From: Clostridiales bacterium 38_11
GTDB taxonomy: Bacteria; Bacillota; Clostridia; Tissierellales; Dethiosulfatibacteraceae
Direction: 5' to 3'
NCBI GenBank assembly: GCA_001509345.1
Contig: LGGM01000006.1
Span: 1 to 39,525 of the forward strand
DNA: 39,525 bases
Shown: in pieces, positions 9,575-18,566 of the stretch
Layout of the letters: each line of letters starts with the position of its first letter
How positions within the stretch are numbered: the first letter of the stretch is position 1
Program-made: the position numbers and the translations under genes
Notes under the pieces: model-generated
Told to the model about the DNA's origin: nothing
The model's input: the letters and a program-made list of their open reading frames with translations, nothing else
Databases searched by the model: none

Positions 9575-9603
9575 ATTATTTAATGATACGTTGATAATTG
9601 CAA
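9575..9603 (-). promoter_or_regulatory. Candidate sigma-A promoter of rqcH
   Basis: On the minus strand TTGCAA (9603-9598) and AATAAT (9580-9575) are separated by 17 bases, about 25 bases from the rqcH ATG. It shares the short divergent intergenic region with the yicC promoter. Confidence 0.5.
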
Positions 9604-9619
9604 TTGATAGTGTTAATAT
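9591..9619 (+). promoter_or_regulatory. Candidate sigma-A promoter of the yicC-remA-gmk-rpoZ run
   Basis: TTGATA (9591-9596) and TAATAT (9614-9619) are 17 bases apart, about 30 bases upstream of the yicC start. The region is divergent from rqcH, so a promoter is required here. A shifted alternative, TTGCAA with TAGTAT, overlaps it. Confidence 0.5.
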
Positions 9620-9649
9620 ATAGTATAAATAATTTTGAGGGAGGAATCA

Positions 9650-10537
9650 ATGAGCTTTGTTAGCAGCATGACAGGTTTTGGCAAGGGTGAAAGCAGCAAT
9701 GAAGACATTAGGTTTACCGTTGAAATAAAGACAATCAACAATAGGTATAATGATATTAACATAAAAATCCCAAAATTTATACGGGGTTTTGAAGAGAATG
9801 TCAGAAAAATAGCTAAAAATAAGATCAGCAGAGGAAGAATCGACATGCTCGTTACTTATGAGGTTTTAACCGGAAGCGATACAAAGATAAAAGTAAATAA
9901 ACCGATTGCAATAGCCTATAAAAAAGCCATAGATGAGTTATCCGGTTTATTAGGGCTCAAAGGAGAGCCAGATCTGGACACTTTGCTGAAGATGCAGGAT
10001 ATACTGGAGATTCAAAAAACAGAGGGAGACAGCGATAAAAATTGGATGACCCTTGAAAAGGCATTAAATCAAGCTATGGATGAATTAATATCGATGCGAA
10101 AGGTAGAAGGAGAGGCGCTGTCAAAAGATATTCTTAACAGTATCAATCAGGTTGAAATCCTGATTGATGAGATTAATGACTCTACTCAAACTGTTGTTGA
10201 GGAATACAAGGAAAAACTAGAAAAGAGAGTATCTGAACTAATTGGGAATAAATATAATCTTGATGAAAGCAAACTATACAATGAAATAGTTTTTTTTGCG
10301 GATAAATCTGACATAAATGAAGAATTAGTCCGACTGAAAAGTCATTTGAAACAGCTAGGAGATACATTGGCAGAAGGTGGTGTAATAGGTCGCAAACTGG
10401 ATTTCATCCTTCAAGAGATCAATCGGGAATCAAATACCATAGGGTCAAAATCAAGTACAATCAAGATTACCCAGGGCTCTGTAGAAATAAAGAATCATAT
10501 TGAAAAAATGAGAGAACAGGTCCAAAACATTGAATAG
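9650..10537 (+). CDS. yicC: YicC/YloC-family endoribonuclease
   Basis: The YicC family is reported to act as an endoribonuclease in RNA turnover. The 295-residue protein begins with the family signature SSMTGFGKGE and contains IKTINNRYNDINIKIPKF; the C-terminal DUF1732 part ends in LDFILQEINRESNTIGSKS, near-invariant in the family. An upstream in-frame TTG at 9635 would fall in the ribosome binding site; I chose ATG 9650 because GAGGGAGGAA is directly upstream. It opens the long plus-strand run and is followed 9 bases later by remA, as in Bacillus (yloC-remA). Confidence 0.94.
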   Translation: MSFVSSMTGFGKGESSNEDIRFTVEIKTINNRYNDINIKIPKFIRGFEENVRKIAKNKISRGRIDMLVTYEVLTGSDTKIKVNKPIAIAYKKAIDELSGLLGLKGEPDLDTLLKMQDILEIQKTEGDSDKNWMTLEKALNQAMDELISMRKVEGEALSKDILNSINQVEILIDEINDSTQTVVEEYKEKLEKRVSELIGNKYNLDESKLYNEIVFFADKSDINEELVRLKSHLKQLGDTLAEGGVIGRKLDFILQEINRESNTIGSKSSTIKITQGSVEIKNHIEKMREQVQNIE

Positions 10538-10546
10538 GAGCAGTAT

Positions 10547-10807
10547 ATGAAGATGATTAATATAGGATTTGGCAATATCATTTCTGAGAACAGGGTGATT
10601 GCCATCGTAAGTCCTGAATCAGCCCCCATCAAAAGAATGATAACAGAGGCAAGAGAAGGCAATAAGCTAATTGACGCAACATATGGCAGGAAAACCCGAG
10701 CGGTAATCATCATGGACAGCAATCATATAGTACTTTCAGCAATTCAACCAGAGACCGTGGCACAACGATTTATATCAGCTGAAAATAGGCCAAAGGAGAA
10801 TAAGTAA
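10547..10807 (+). CDS. remA: RemA-family (DUF370) DNA-binding regulator
   Basis: Small (86 residues) protein of the DUF370/RemA family; RemA of Bacillus is a DNA-binding activator of extracellular matrix and osmoprotection genes. Family motifs [41 protein letters not shown] and [16 protein letters not shown] cover the whole protein. GGAG lies 7 bases before ATG 10547. Its stop overlaps the gmk start by one base (TAATG). The regulated genes cannot be inferred here. Conservation between yicC and gmk is strong across Firmicutes. Confidence 0.93.
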   Translation: MKMINIGFGNIISENRVIAIVSPESAPIKRMITEAREGNKLIDATYGRKTRAVIIMDSNHIVLSAIQPETVAQRFISAENRPKENK

Positions 10808-11412
10808 TGCAAAAAGGACTATTAGTTGTCATATCGGGACCATCGGGTGCTGGGAAAGGTACAATTTGCAAGAAGCTGATAAGTAGCCATCCAGATATAG
10901 AGATATCAGTCTCTGTTACAACCAGAAAACCTAGAGAAACTGAGCTCGAGGGTGTGAGTTATTATTTCACATCAACAGAGGATTTCGAAAATAGGATCAA
11001 GAGCAATGATTTTCTAGAATACGCTAGCGTGTATGGCAATTATTACGGCACACCAAAATGGAAAGTTCTGGAGCTCGTAGACCAGGGAAAGGATGTTATT
11101 CTAGAGATTGATATCCAGGGCGCATTGAAAGTGAAAGAGGAGTATCCTGAAGGAGTTTTTATTTTTATATTACCACCTTCACTTCAGGAACTGAAAAAAC
11201 GCATAACATCAAGAGGAACAGAAAGCAAGGAAGACATTATCAAGAGAATGGAGTGTACTTACGAAGAGCTAAGCTATGCTTTCAAATATGATTATGTAGT
11301 GGTTAATGATTATGTTGAACATGCTGTAGAAAAAATAAAATCAATAATAATAGCTGAAAAAAACAAAGCTAACAGACAAATTAGTCTGATCAATAGCATT
11401 AGGGAGGCATAA
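10807..11412 (+). CDS. gmk: Guanylate kinase
   Basis: Phosphorylates GMP to GDP with ATP. The 201-residue protein has the P-loop SGPSGAGKGT (10-19), the GMP-binding region SVSVTTRKPRETELEGVSYY, and the LEIDIQGALKVK segment, followed by a lid with RITSRGTESKEDIIKRM. Length is normal. It overlaps the remA stop by one base, so it is probably translated by coupling, and rpoZ follows after one base. Confidence 0.97.
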   Translation: MQKGLLVVISGPSGAGKGTICKKLISSHPDIEISVSVTTRKPRETELEGVSYYFTSTEDFENRIKSNDFLEYASVYGNYYGTPKWKVLELVDQGKDVILEIDIQGALKVKEEYPEGVFIFILPPSLQELKKRITSRGTESKEDIIKRMECTYEELSYAFKYDYVVVNDYVEHAVEKIKSIIIAEKNKANRQISLINSIREA

Positions 11413-11413
11413 A

Positions 11414-11602
11414 ATGAACAAACCATCGATAGATGAATTGTTAAAAAAAACAGATAGCAGATACATGCTGGTTTCCATAATATCAAAAAGAGCAAGAGAA
11501 ATTGTGGACGGATCAGAGATTTTAGTTAAGACAAACGACACAAAGGCCGTCAATATAGCGGTTGAAGAGTTTTATCAAGGTAAGATTACTTATAAAGAGT
11601 GA
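11414..11602 (+). CDS. rpoZ: DNA-directed RNA polymerase omega subunit
   Basis: A 62-residue omega subunit, which helps assemble and stabilise RNA polymerase. It has the family N-terminus MNKPSIDELLKKTDSRYMLV and the conserved SKRAREIVDG, with EFYQGKITY at the C-terminus. The ribosome binding site GGGAGG lies in the last codons of gmk. gmk-rpoZ is the standard order. coaBC, which usually follows rpoZ, is absent: priA comes next after a hairpin. Confidence 0.95.
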   Translation: MNKPSIDELLKKTDSRYMLVSIISKRAREIVDGSEILVKTNDTKAVNIAVEEFYQGKITYKE

Positions 11603-11605
11603 AAC

Positions 11606-11631
11606 AAAGCTTGCTTAGCAAGCTTTTCGTT
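11606..11631 (+). terminator. Hairpin between rpoZ and priA
   Basis: AAAGCTTGC (11606-11614) and GCAAGCTTT (11618-11626) form a perfect 9-bp stem with loop TTA, followed by the weak T-rich tract TCGTTTTC. It could be a partial terminator that lowers priA expression, or an mRNA 3'-end stabiliser for rpoZ. No convincing promoter lies between it and priA, so some read-through is expected. Confidence 0.5.
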
Positions 11632-11646
11632 TTCAGGTGTGGTTTT

Positions 11647-14028
11647 ATGAATAAATATTGTGATGTTATTATCGGCAACAAATCTAGAAGTACTGATCAG
11701 GCATACACCTATCAATTATCAGACAGCTTAATCGACCAGACTGCTATTGGGAAAAGGGTATTGGTTAATTTTAACAATGGACTGATGATCGGTTTGGTGG
11801 TTTCATTGAAGAAAACGATTGATAGTAGCATCAGAAACATTAAAAGCATTTTGTCGGTGATAGATTACGAACCTATCATCAGCCATCAGAATATAGCTTT
11901 AGCCTATTGGATAAGAGAGCATTATCTTTCGAGGTATAATGATGCTTTCAATTTGATGTACAGACCTTTATCCAAAATTGAAATTTTCATCAAAGATGAA
12001 CAGTCAGTAGTGGAAAATTTTGATCTGGGTATTACCGGTAAATGGATCGGGTTCAATCAAATTAGAAAAAAGCTAAATCATAAGCTATTGCTTGACAGTT
12101 TCGACAAACTTATTGCTGACGGAAGTTTATCTGTTTTAACAAGAGACCTTTCTTTTGAAACCAATACAATAAATTATGTCGAATTACTGGATGTGGATTA
12201 TTTAGAGAAATTGAGAAGCAATAGCCATAAGCAGAAGAAAATTCTTGATTTACTAAGTATTGAAGGAAAAATGACCGTTAAGTCACTATGCAATAGGACC
12301 AAATCAACCGATAAGGAGCTAAAAATACTCGAAAGCAAAAACCTGATTCTTCGCTATTCTGAGAAGAATCATGCTAATCAAAATACTAATTTTATAAAAA
12401 CAGAATCGACAATGTCATTGACAGAAGAGCAAAATAGTATTATAAATAGTATTGTAAAATCTGGCAATAATAGGTTCTTAATTCATGGGGTTACGGGTAG
12501 TGGTAAAACTGAGATTTATCTTAGAGTGATTGAAGAGGTTTTAAAAGAAAATAAAACAATCATTTACATGGTTCCTGAAATATCATTGACACCTCAAACA
12601 ATCGATCGGTTTAAGCAACGGTTTGGTGAAAGGATTGCAATACTGCACAGCAAATTGACTATCAGTCAAAGGAACGAAGAATGGCGTAAAATATACGCCC
12701 AAGAGGCGGACATCGTAATAGGGGCAAGATCAGCTATTTTTGCACCCGTGAAGAATTTAGGCATTGTCATAATAGATGAGTCCCATGAAGAATCATACAA
12801 ATCATCCTCCGTACCGAAATATGATACAATTGAATTAAGTGAAAAATTGATTTCCTTATGGGATGCTAAGCTTATACTAGGCACAGCCACTCCATCTTCA
12901 GAGTCTTATCTAAAGGGAATGCGCAAAGAATATGAAATCATGACCTTGACAAAAAGAGTTAACCAATTGAAAATGCCTGAAATCAATATCATCGATATGA
13001 GAGAGGAATTGGAGAATGGAAACAGAAATATATTCAGTATTGCGTTGCAGGATGCTATTGTAAATGCATTTAAGAACAAAGAGCAATCTATATTGTTTCT
13101 AAACAGGAGAGGTTACTCGAGCTTCATGTCCTGCAGGAGTTGTGGATATGTTGTGAAATGCAAGCGCTGTGACATTTCCATGACCTATCATCAGAACAAA
13201 GGATGTTTGATTTGTCATTATTGCGGGGCAACTCAAAAGGTCACGTCAAAATGTCCGAAATGTGGAAGTCAATATTTCAAAGCCTTTGGACTTGGAACTG
13301 AGAGAATTGAAGAAGAAACCCGCAAACTTTTACCAGAAGCAAGAATCAGTCGGGTGGATCTGGACACTACATCAACGCGAAATTCCTTTGAAAAAATTTA
13401 TAATAGCTTTAAAAGAGGGGAGATTGATATTCTTGTCGGCACGCAAATGCTCGCTAAGGGTCTACATTTTCCAAATGTAACAGTTGTAGGAATTGTATCA
13501 GCGGATCTAACTATGAATCTGCCATTCTATACCGCCAACGAAAAATCATACCAATTGATAACACAGGTTAGCGGAAGAGCTGGAAGAGGAAACAAATCAG
13601 GTAAAGTGTTTGTGCAGACCTATGATCCAGATAATTACAGTCTTGTCTATTCCAAGAAAAATGATTTCAAATCATTTGTAAAGCGAGAACTATCTTTGAG
13701 AAAGGAATTCAGATATCCGCCATATATTGATATAATCAATATCACAATGCTTTCTCAAAACGAGGAAATTGTGCAAAAATTCGTTAGTGAAAAACATATG
13801 GAAATTCGAAAGAGCCTTAATGGTCTTATTGCAAAAAGGGAAGTCTTGATGTATCCACCGATGAATAACAGTATCTATAAAATAAATAATAAGTATCGTG
13901 TATCGATTATCATCAAATATAAAAAAGGTGTTTCTGACGAAATTAAGAATTGTTTAAGAAAAATACTTTTAAATAGAAGTTACAAGGAGATTGATATATC
14001 AATAGATATCAATCCAACTTCAATATAG
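11647..14028 (+). CDS. priA: Primosomal replication restart helicase PriA
   Basis: 3'-5' DNA helicase that recognises stalled forks and reloads the replisome. The 793-residue protein has an N-terminal DNA-binding region (VDYEPIISHQNIALAYWIREHY), Walker A GVTGSGKTEIY at about 280, Walker B IIDESHEESYKS at about 375, GTATPSSES, a zinc-binding insert at about 494-540 (CRSC, CKRC, CHYC, CPKC), and the helicase C-terminal motifs VGTQMLAKGLHFPNV and QVSGRAGRG. The B-box is DESH rather than the DEEH usual in PriA but still fits DExH. The frame is open 16 codons upstream, through the rpoZ stop and hairpin; ATG 11647 gives the family N-terminus. Confidence 0.96.
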   Translation: MNKYCDVIIGNKSRSTDQAYTYQLSDSLIDQTAIGKRVLVNFNNGLMIGLVVSLKKTIDSSIRNIKSILSVIDYEPIISHQNIALAYWIREHYLSRYNDAFNLMYRPLSKIEIFIKDEQSVVENFDLGITGKWIGFNQIRKKLNHKLLLDSFDKLIADGSLSVLTRDLSFETNTINYVELLDVDYLEKLRSNSHKQKKILDLLSIEGKMTVKSLCNRTKSTDKELKILESKNLILRYSEKNHANQNTNFIKTESTMSLTEEQNSIINSIVKSGNNRFLIHGVTGSGKTEIYLRVIEEVLKENKTIIYMVPEISLTPQTIDRFKQRFGERIAILHSKLTISQRNEEWRKIYAQEADIVIGARSAIFAPVKNLGIVIIDESHEESYKSSSVPKYDTIELSEKLISLWDAKLILGTATPSSESYLKGMRKEYEIMTLTKRVNQLKMPEINIIDMREELENGNRNIFSIALQDAIVNAFKNKEQSILFLNRRGYSSFMSCRSCGYVVKCKRCDISMTYHQNKGCLICHYCGATQKVTSKCPKCGSQYFKAFGLGTERIEEETRKLLPEARISRVDLDTTSTRNSFEKIYNSFKRGEIDILVGTQMLAKGLHFPNVTVVGIVSADLTMNLPFYTANEKSYQLITQVSGRAGRGNKSGKVFVQTYDPDNYSLVYSKKNDFKSFVKRELSLRKEFRYPPYIDIINITMLSQNEEIVQKFVSEKHMEIRKSLNGLIAKREVLMYPPMNNSIYKINNKYRVSIIIKYKKGVSDEIKNCLRKILLNRSYKEIDISIDINPTSI

Positions 14029-14037
14029 GAGGTTCAA

Positions 14038-14517
14038 TTGGCAATAAGGAAGCTAAGAATTGAAGGAGACGAAATTTTAAGAAAAAAAAGCAGAAAAGTT
14101 GAAAAGATTGATGATCGGCTGAAGATATTACTAGATGATATGGTCGAAACCATGTATCAAAATGATGGTATAGGGCTTGCTGCAGTTCAGGTGGGCGTTC
14201 TAAAAAGAGCTATAGTGATGGATATCGGAGAAGGACCTTTTAAGATATTAAACCCGAAAATCATTGAAAAATCGGGAGAGCAGGTTTTTACAGAAGGTTG
14301 TTTAAGTGTTCCAGCAATCAACGGGGATGTAGCAAGACCTGAGAGAGTCAAATTGGAGTTTATGACTATTGATGGCAATACAGAAACTATGGAAGCTGAG
14401 GGACTAAAGGCTGTTTGCATATGTCATGAAATAGATCATCTTAATGGTGCTTTATTTATTGATAAAATCATTAGTGGTACAAAAACAGAAAGCAAGGAAA
14501 TAGAAATTGATGAATAG
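14038..14517 (+). CDS. def: Peptide deformylase
   Basis: Metalloenzyme that removes the formyl group from nascent N-terminal formyl-methionine. All three motifs are present in the 159-residue protein: GIGLAAVQ (44-51), EGCLS with metal ligand C88, and HEIDH with H130, E131 and H134. The start is TTG 14038, preceded by a strong AGGAGG. The end overlaps fmt by 8 bases, pairing the deformylase with the formyltransferase whose modification it removes. Confidence 0.97.
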   Translation: MAIRKLRIEGDEILRKKSRKVEKIDDRLKILLDDMVETMYQNDGIGLAAVQVGVLKRAIVMDIGEGPFKILNPKIIEKSGEQVFTEGCLSVPAINGDVARPERVKLEFMTIDGNTETMEAEGLKAVCICHEIDHLNGALFIDKIISGTKTESKEIEIDE

Positions 14518-15448
14518 GATTGTTTTTTTAGGGACCCCTGATTTTTCCGTACCAGCCTTGAAAGCGATTGTCTTGCAGGGTTACGAGGTGACTTTAGTAG
14601 TCACTCAAAAGGATAAAAAGAAGGGAAGAGGTAATATAATATCCAAATCACCAGTGAAGGCAGCAGCTGAAGCGTTTGGTATTGATGTTTATCAACCTGT
14701 TGATGTCAATTCTAAAGAAAGTCTTGATCTGATAAGATCTCACAAACCTGACTTCATTGTAGTTATCGCATATGGACAGATATTGTCAGAAGAATTTTTA
14801 TTGATTCCTCAAATAGAGTGCCTTAATATACATGCCTCTTTGCTACCGAAATACAGAGGGGCTGCGCCAATCAATTGGGCAATTATAAAAGGAGAAACAC
14901 AAACAGGTATAGCGATTATGAAAGTGGAGAAAGGTCTTGACTCAGGACCGATTTATAAAATGGAAAGTATATGTCTGGATGACAAAATCACTGCAGGTGA
15001 GCTACATGATATACTGATGCATATCGGAGCCAGGCTGATCATTGAGGCCCTTGAAGAGATAAAAGAAAAAGAAATCACACCATTGAAACAGGACTCGAGT
15101 CAAGTTTCCTATGCACCTAAGCTCAATAAATCAATGAGTCTGATCAATTGGAATCAAACTTGCCGGGCCATCAACAACCTTATCAGAGGTTTAGATCCAT
15201 GGCCTGGATCTGTAATACTGTATGACTCAAAAAAAATCAAAATCTTTGATACAAGCTATGTATTGATCAACCATGGAAAGAAACCGGGAACCATAATAGG
15301 AGTCGATGAGGAAGGAATCCGTATTGCCTGCCGTGATGGTTACTTGATGGTAAGAGAGATACAATTATCGGGGAAAAGAAGAATGACAGTCAAACAATTC
15401 CTCTTAGGCAATATAATAAAGACAGGTTATCAGTTAGGAGATGATTAA
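14510..15448 (+). CDS. fmt: Methionyl-tRNA formyltransferase
   Basis: Formylates Met-tRNAfMet with 10-formyl-tetrahydrofolate for translation initiation. The 312-residue protein begins [17 protein letters not shown]; the catalytic core has N106, H108 and D144 in [19 protein letters not shown] and EKGLDSGPI, and the C-terminal OB-fold domain starts with [23 protein letters not shown] chose ATG 14510 over the adjacent TTG 14507; AAGGAA lies upstream within def. The stop is followed immediately by the next ATG. Confidence 0.96.
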   Translation: MNRIVFLGTPDFSVPALKAIVLQGYEVTLVVTQKDKKKGRGNIISKSPVKAAAEAFGIDVYQPVDVNSKESLDLIRSHKPDFIVVIAYGQILSEEFLLIPQIECLNIHASLLPKYRGAAPINWAIIKGETQTGIAIMKVEKGLDSGPIYKMESICLDDKITAGELHDILMHIGARLIIEALEEIKEKEITPLKQDSSQVSYAPKLNKSMSLINWNQTCRAINNLIRGLDPWPGSVILYDSKKIKIFDTSYVLINHGKKPGTIIGVDEEGIRIACRDGYLMVREIQLSGKRRMTVKQFLLGNIIKTGYQLGDD

Positions 15449-16126
15449 ATGTTTTTCGATACAAGTATCGTTTTGTTAATACCGGCTATCATCATATCGA
15501 TGTATGCCCAACAAAAGATTAAGTCAACGTTTGCAAAGTATTCTAGAGCATTTGCACAAAGCAACTATACAGGCTATGATGTGGCAAGAATGATTCTTGA
15601 CAGGAATAATTTGGATGAGGTTGAAATTGAGCACATTCCTGGCAATCTCACAGATCATTACGACCCAAGGACAAAAGTCCTTAGACTTTCCGATACTGTC
15701 TATGACAGCAAATCACTAGCCGCATATGGTGTCGCAGCGCATGAGGTGGGACACGCTATTCAGCACTCAAGCCAGTATGTTCCTCTAGTGGTTCGCAACA
15801 CACTAGTACCAGTGGTCAGTTTCAGTTCTAAATTTGTTTGGATAATTGTGTTGCTGGGGCTATTCTTGGGATATATGGGATTGGTTCAGATCGGAATAGT
15901 GCTTTTTTTAGCGATTGTCGTATTTCAACTGGTCACACTGCCTGTTGAATTTGACGCTAGCAATCGTGCTATTTTAGAGCTAAAAGGGTTAAATTTTCTA
16001 CATGATGAAGAAATCATCAATGCTAAAAAGGTTTTGAATGCAGCGGCTTTGACCTATGTGGCGGCAGCATTGACTGCAATTAGTCAGTTGATTAGATTAA
16101 TTGTGCTTTCTAATCGGAGAAGATAA
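15449..16126 (+). CDS. Membrane zinc metallopeptidase (YugP family)
   Basis: A 225-residue putative neutral zinc metallopeptidase of the YugP/Zn_peptidase_2 family. One N-terminal membrane helix (about 4-22) precedes a domain with GYDVARMIL and LTDHYDPRTKVLRLS and the zinc-binding HEVGHAIQH (H98, E99, H102). Two or three further membrane segments follow (about 115-160 and 200-220). The start directly abuts the fmt stop, with AGGAG inside the end of fmt. This family is often found between fmt and rsmB in Clostridia. Its substrate is unknown; its place among membrane proteases suggests envelope protein turnover, which is inference. Confidence 0.88.
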   Translation: MFFDTSIVLLIPAIIISMYAQQKIKSTFAKYSRAFAQSNYTGYDVARMILDRNNLDEVEIEHIPGNLTDHYDPRTKVLRLSDTVYDSKSLAAYGVAAHEVGHAIQHSSQYVPLVVRNTLVPVVSFSSKFVWIIVLLGLFLGYMGLVQIGIVLFLAIVVFQLVTLPVEFDASNRAILELKGLNFLHDEEIINAKKVLNAAALTYVAAALTAISQLIRLIVLSNRRR

Positions 16127-16154
16127 AGGCTGTTTGATCAGCCTTTATTATTTT
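16124..16154 (+). terminator. Terminator-like hairpin between the metallopeptidase and rsmB
   Basis: AAAGGCTG (16125-16132) and CAGCCTTT (16139-16146) pair around a 6-base loop and are followed by ATTATTTT. The left arm overlaps the metallopeptidase stop codon. It may act as a partial terminator, since rsmB begins only 20 bases further and no good promoter is seen. Confidence 0.6.
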
Positions 16155-16165
16155 GGAGATATTTT

Positions 16166-17485
16166 ATGGAATATAGGAAAGAAGTAGTCGACTCTTTATA
16201 TAGAGTTACTGAAAAGAAAAAATATTCAAACATTGAGATTAAAGAATCAATTGCAAGATTTGACAACAAGCAGAAAAAAGATTTATATGTTTACAATTTT
16301 TATGGTGTTATTGAAAACATCATTTTTGTTGATTGGGTCATAGCTGCCTATTCTTCAATAAGAATTTCAAAAATAAATGATAAGGTGTTGAATATACTCA
16401 GACTTGCTGTGTTTCAGCTCTTTTTCAATGACAATCTATCCGAATCCAAGATTGTATTTGAGAGTGTTGAACTGACAAAAAAGTATTTGTTTAAAAGCCA
16501 TAGATTTGTCAATGGAATTTTGAGAAATATTATAAGAAATAAGGAAAATATTGCATTGGAAGTCAACAATCTTGAAAAGACAAACTATCTTTCAATCAAA
16601 TACTCTTATCCGACAGAACTAATTACTAAACTTATCAAAGAATTTGGATATGAAAAAACTGAACAGTTTTGTAAAGCATCGAACACTAAGCCGGACATGA
16701 TTGTAAGGGTCAATAAAACTAAAATATCAAGGGATTCGTTTTATGAAATCTATAGCAAACAAGGATTTAAGTTGGATAAAACAAGATTGTCCGAATATGG
16801 TATAATCATCCGAAATCCCCATAATATTGAAAAAACAGAAATGTATATTAAGGGTTTGATAACACCACAAGATGAAAGCTCCATGCTTGTAGGCCAGCTA
16901 TTGAATCCGGAGAAGAAATCACATATTATCGACATGTGTTGCGCACCAGGAGGAAAATGCCTTCATGCCGCTGAGATATGTGACAACACCAGCTTCATTG
17001 TAGGGTGTGATATTTTTGAGCACAAACTGAAATTGGTGGACAATAATGTTAAAAGGCTTGGATTGAGCAATATTTCATTAAAAATTCAGGATGCAACAGT
17101 TCTTAACAATGATTTTATTGGAAAATTCGATTATTGCATTGTTGATGTTCCTTGCAGCAACTCCGGCATCATAAGAAGAAAACCGGAGATTAAATATCGA
17201 ATGGACCTTACCAGATTTGATGAACTGTTGACCCTACAGAAAAATATTTTGGAAAACGCATCAAAATATATGAAAAAAGGTGGAAAGATGATCTATTCTA
17301 CCTGCTCTGTATTTGATGAAGAAAATATCAATTTGGTGAGTGACTTCTTGAAGCGGCATGAAGAATTTGAATTGGAAGATTTTGTAATCAATGGCAATAA
17401 ATATGATGGTTTTATCAAGCTATTGCCCCATATCGACAATACAGATGGATTTTTTATTGCTTGTCTGAAAAGAACACATCTATAA
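16166..17485 (+). CDS. rsmB: 16S rRNA (cytosine-967-C5)-methyltransferase RsmB
   Basis: SAM-dependent methyltransferase making m5C967 on 16S rRNA. In its 439 residues there is an N-terminal NusB-like RNA-binding domain (about 1-135), then a Rossmann methyltransferase domain with the SAM motif DMCCAPGGK (256-264). Both catalytic cysteines are visible: C330 in DVPCSNSG and C380 in YSTCS. TTGGAG precedes the ATG. It is paired with rlmN, another rRNA methyltransferase, as in other Firmicutes. Confidence 0.95.
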   Translation: MEYRKEVVDSLYRVTEKKKYSNIEIKESIARFDNKQKKDLYVYNFYGVIENIIFVDWVIAAYSSIRISKINDKVLNILRLAVFQLFFNDNLSESKIVFESVELTKKYLFKSHRFVNGILRNIIRNKENIALEVNNLEKTNYLSIKYSYPTELITKLIKEFGYEKTEQFCKASNTKPDMIVRVNKTKISRDSFYEIYSKQGFKLDKTRLSEYGIIIRNPHNIEKTEMYIKGLITPQDESSMLVGQLLNPEKKSHIIDMCCAPGGKCLHAAEICDNTSFIVGCDIFEHKLKLVDNNVKRLGLSNISLKIQDATVLNNDFIGKFDYCIVDVPCSNSGIIRRKPEIKYRMDLTRFDELLTLQKNILENASKYMKKGGKMIYSTCSVFDEENINLVSDFLKRHEEFELEDFVINGNKYDGFIKLLPHIDNTDGFFIACLKRTHL

Positions 17486-17500
17486 TATTTCACAATAATA

Positions 17501-17509
17501 TGATATAAT
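17501..17509 (+). promoter_or_regulatory. Candidate extended -10 promoter of rlmN
   Basis: TGATATAAT fits an extended -10 (TG-N-TATAAT) in the 45-base gap before rlmN, with no recognisable -35. Transcription would start near 17516, just before the GGAGAG ribosome binding site. It could be an internal promoter of the long run. Confidence 0.35.
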
Positions 17510-17530
17510 ATCAATAATTTTGGAGAGTTT

Positions 17531-18553
17531 ATGTATATAAATGATTTAACACCTCAAGAGATAGTTAGCAGTATTGAACAGATAGGTCTACCCAAATACA
17601 GGGCTGACCAGGTTTTTCGATGGATTCACAAAAGCCTTGAAAGAGACTATTCTAAAATGACAAATCTTTCTGCTAAAGACATTCATTATTTGAAGGATAG
17701 TTTTCAGTATGATATGATTTCTATCTATAAAAAACTCGAGTCAAATGTAGACGATACAAAAAAATATCTATTCGAACTTGGAGATCGCAACATCATTGAG
17801 TCTGTTTTTCTCAGGTATGATTTTGGCGATAGCGTTTGTATTTCTTCACAAGCAGGGTGCAATATGGGTTGTGTCTTCTGCGCATCAACACTCGGTGGAA
17901 AGGAAAGAAACCTGAGAGCTTCAGAGTTGCTGGAGCAGGTATATATGATACAAAAGGATCTCAATACAAGAATTGACAGCGTTGTAGTAATGGGGTCAGG
18001 TGAGCCGTTGGACAATTACAACAATCTGAAGAAATTTATCAGCATCATTACAGATGAAAACGGTTTGAATATAAGCAAAAGAAAAATAACTGTCTCAACC
18101 TGTGGAATAGTGGATAAGATTTACACAGCCGCAGAAGACAATCTTGGTTTTAATCTGGCCATTTCACTGCATGCAGCAACACAAGAGAAACGAAACAAGC
18201 TGATACCTGCATCAAAAAAATATCCACTTAAGGATTTGATTGAAGCATGTGATCACTACACACAAAAATCAGGTAGAAGGGTAACGTATGAATATATATT
18301 GATTGATGGGTTCAATGATACGGAAGATGATGTTAAAAGTTTAAAGGAGCTTCTGAAAAATTCGAATTGTCATGTTAATCTCATTCCTTTGAACCCTATC
18401 AGTGAATTTGAAGGAAAAGCACCATCTGATCTGCAAATAAGATCCTTTTATAAGAGCTTGGTTAAGAATAAAATCAACACTACTATAAGACGAGAATTGG
18501 GTAGGGATATCAATGCCGCTTGCGGACAATTGAGGAATAATTATATAAAATAA
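17531..18553 (+). CDS. rlmN: Dual-specificity 23S rRNA/tRNA adenine C2-methyltransferase RlmN
   Basis: Radical SAM enzyme that methylates A2503 of 23S rRNA and A37 of some tRNAs. The cluster-binding CxxxCxxC is CNMGCVFC (C110, C114, C117). The two mechanistic cysteines are also in place: C103, seven residues before the cluster, and C331 in ACGQL near the end. GSGEPLDNY and SLHAATQEKRNKLIPA are family motifs. The 340-residue length is normal. TTGGAGAG precedes the ATG. It leads into the phosphatase/kinase pair as in Bacillus. Confidence 0.97.
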   Translation: MYINDLTPQEIVSSIEQIGLPKYRADQVFRWIHKSLERDYSKMTNLSAKDIHYLKDSFQYDMISIYKKLESNVDDTKKYLFELGDRNIIESVFLRYDFGDSVCISSQAGCNMGCVFCASTLGGKERNLRASELLEQVYMIQKDLNTRIDSVVVMGSGEPLDNYNNLKKFISIITDENGLNISKRKITVSTCGIVDKIYTAAEDNLGFNLAISLHAATQEKRNKLIPASKKYPLKDLIEACDHYTQKSGRRVTYEYILIDGFNDTEDDVKSLKELLKNSNCHVNLIPLNPISEFEGKAPSDLQIRSFYKSLVKNKINTTIRRELGRDINAACGQLRNNYIK

Positions 18554-18566
18554 CAGGGGTGCGCCA

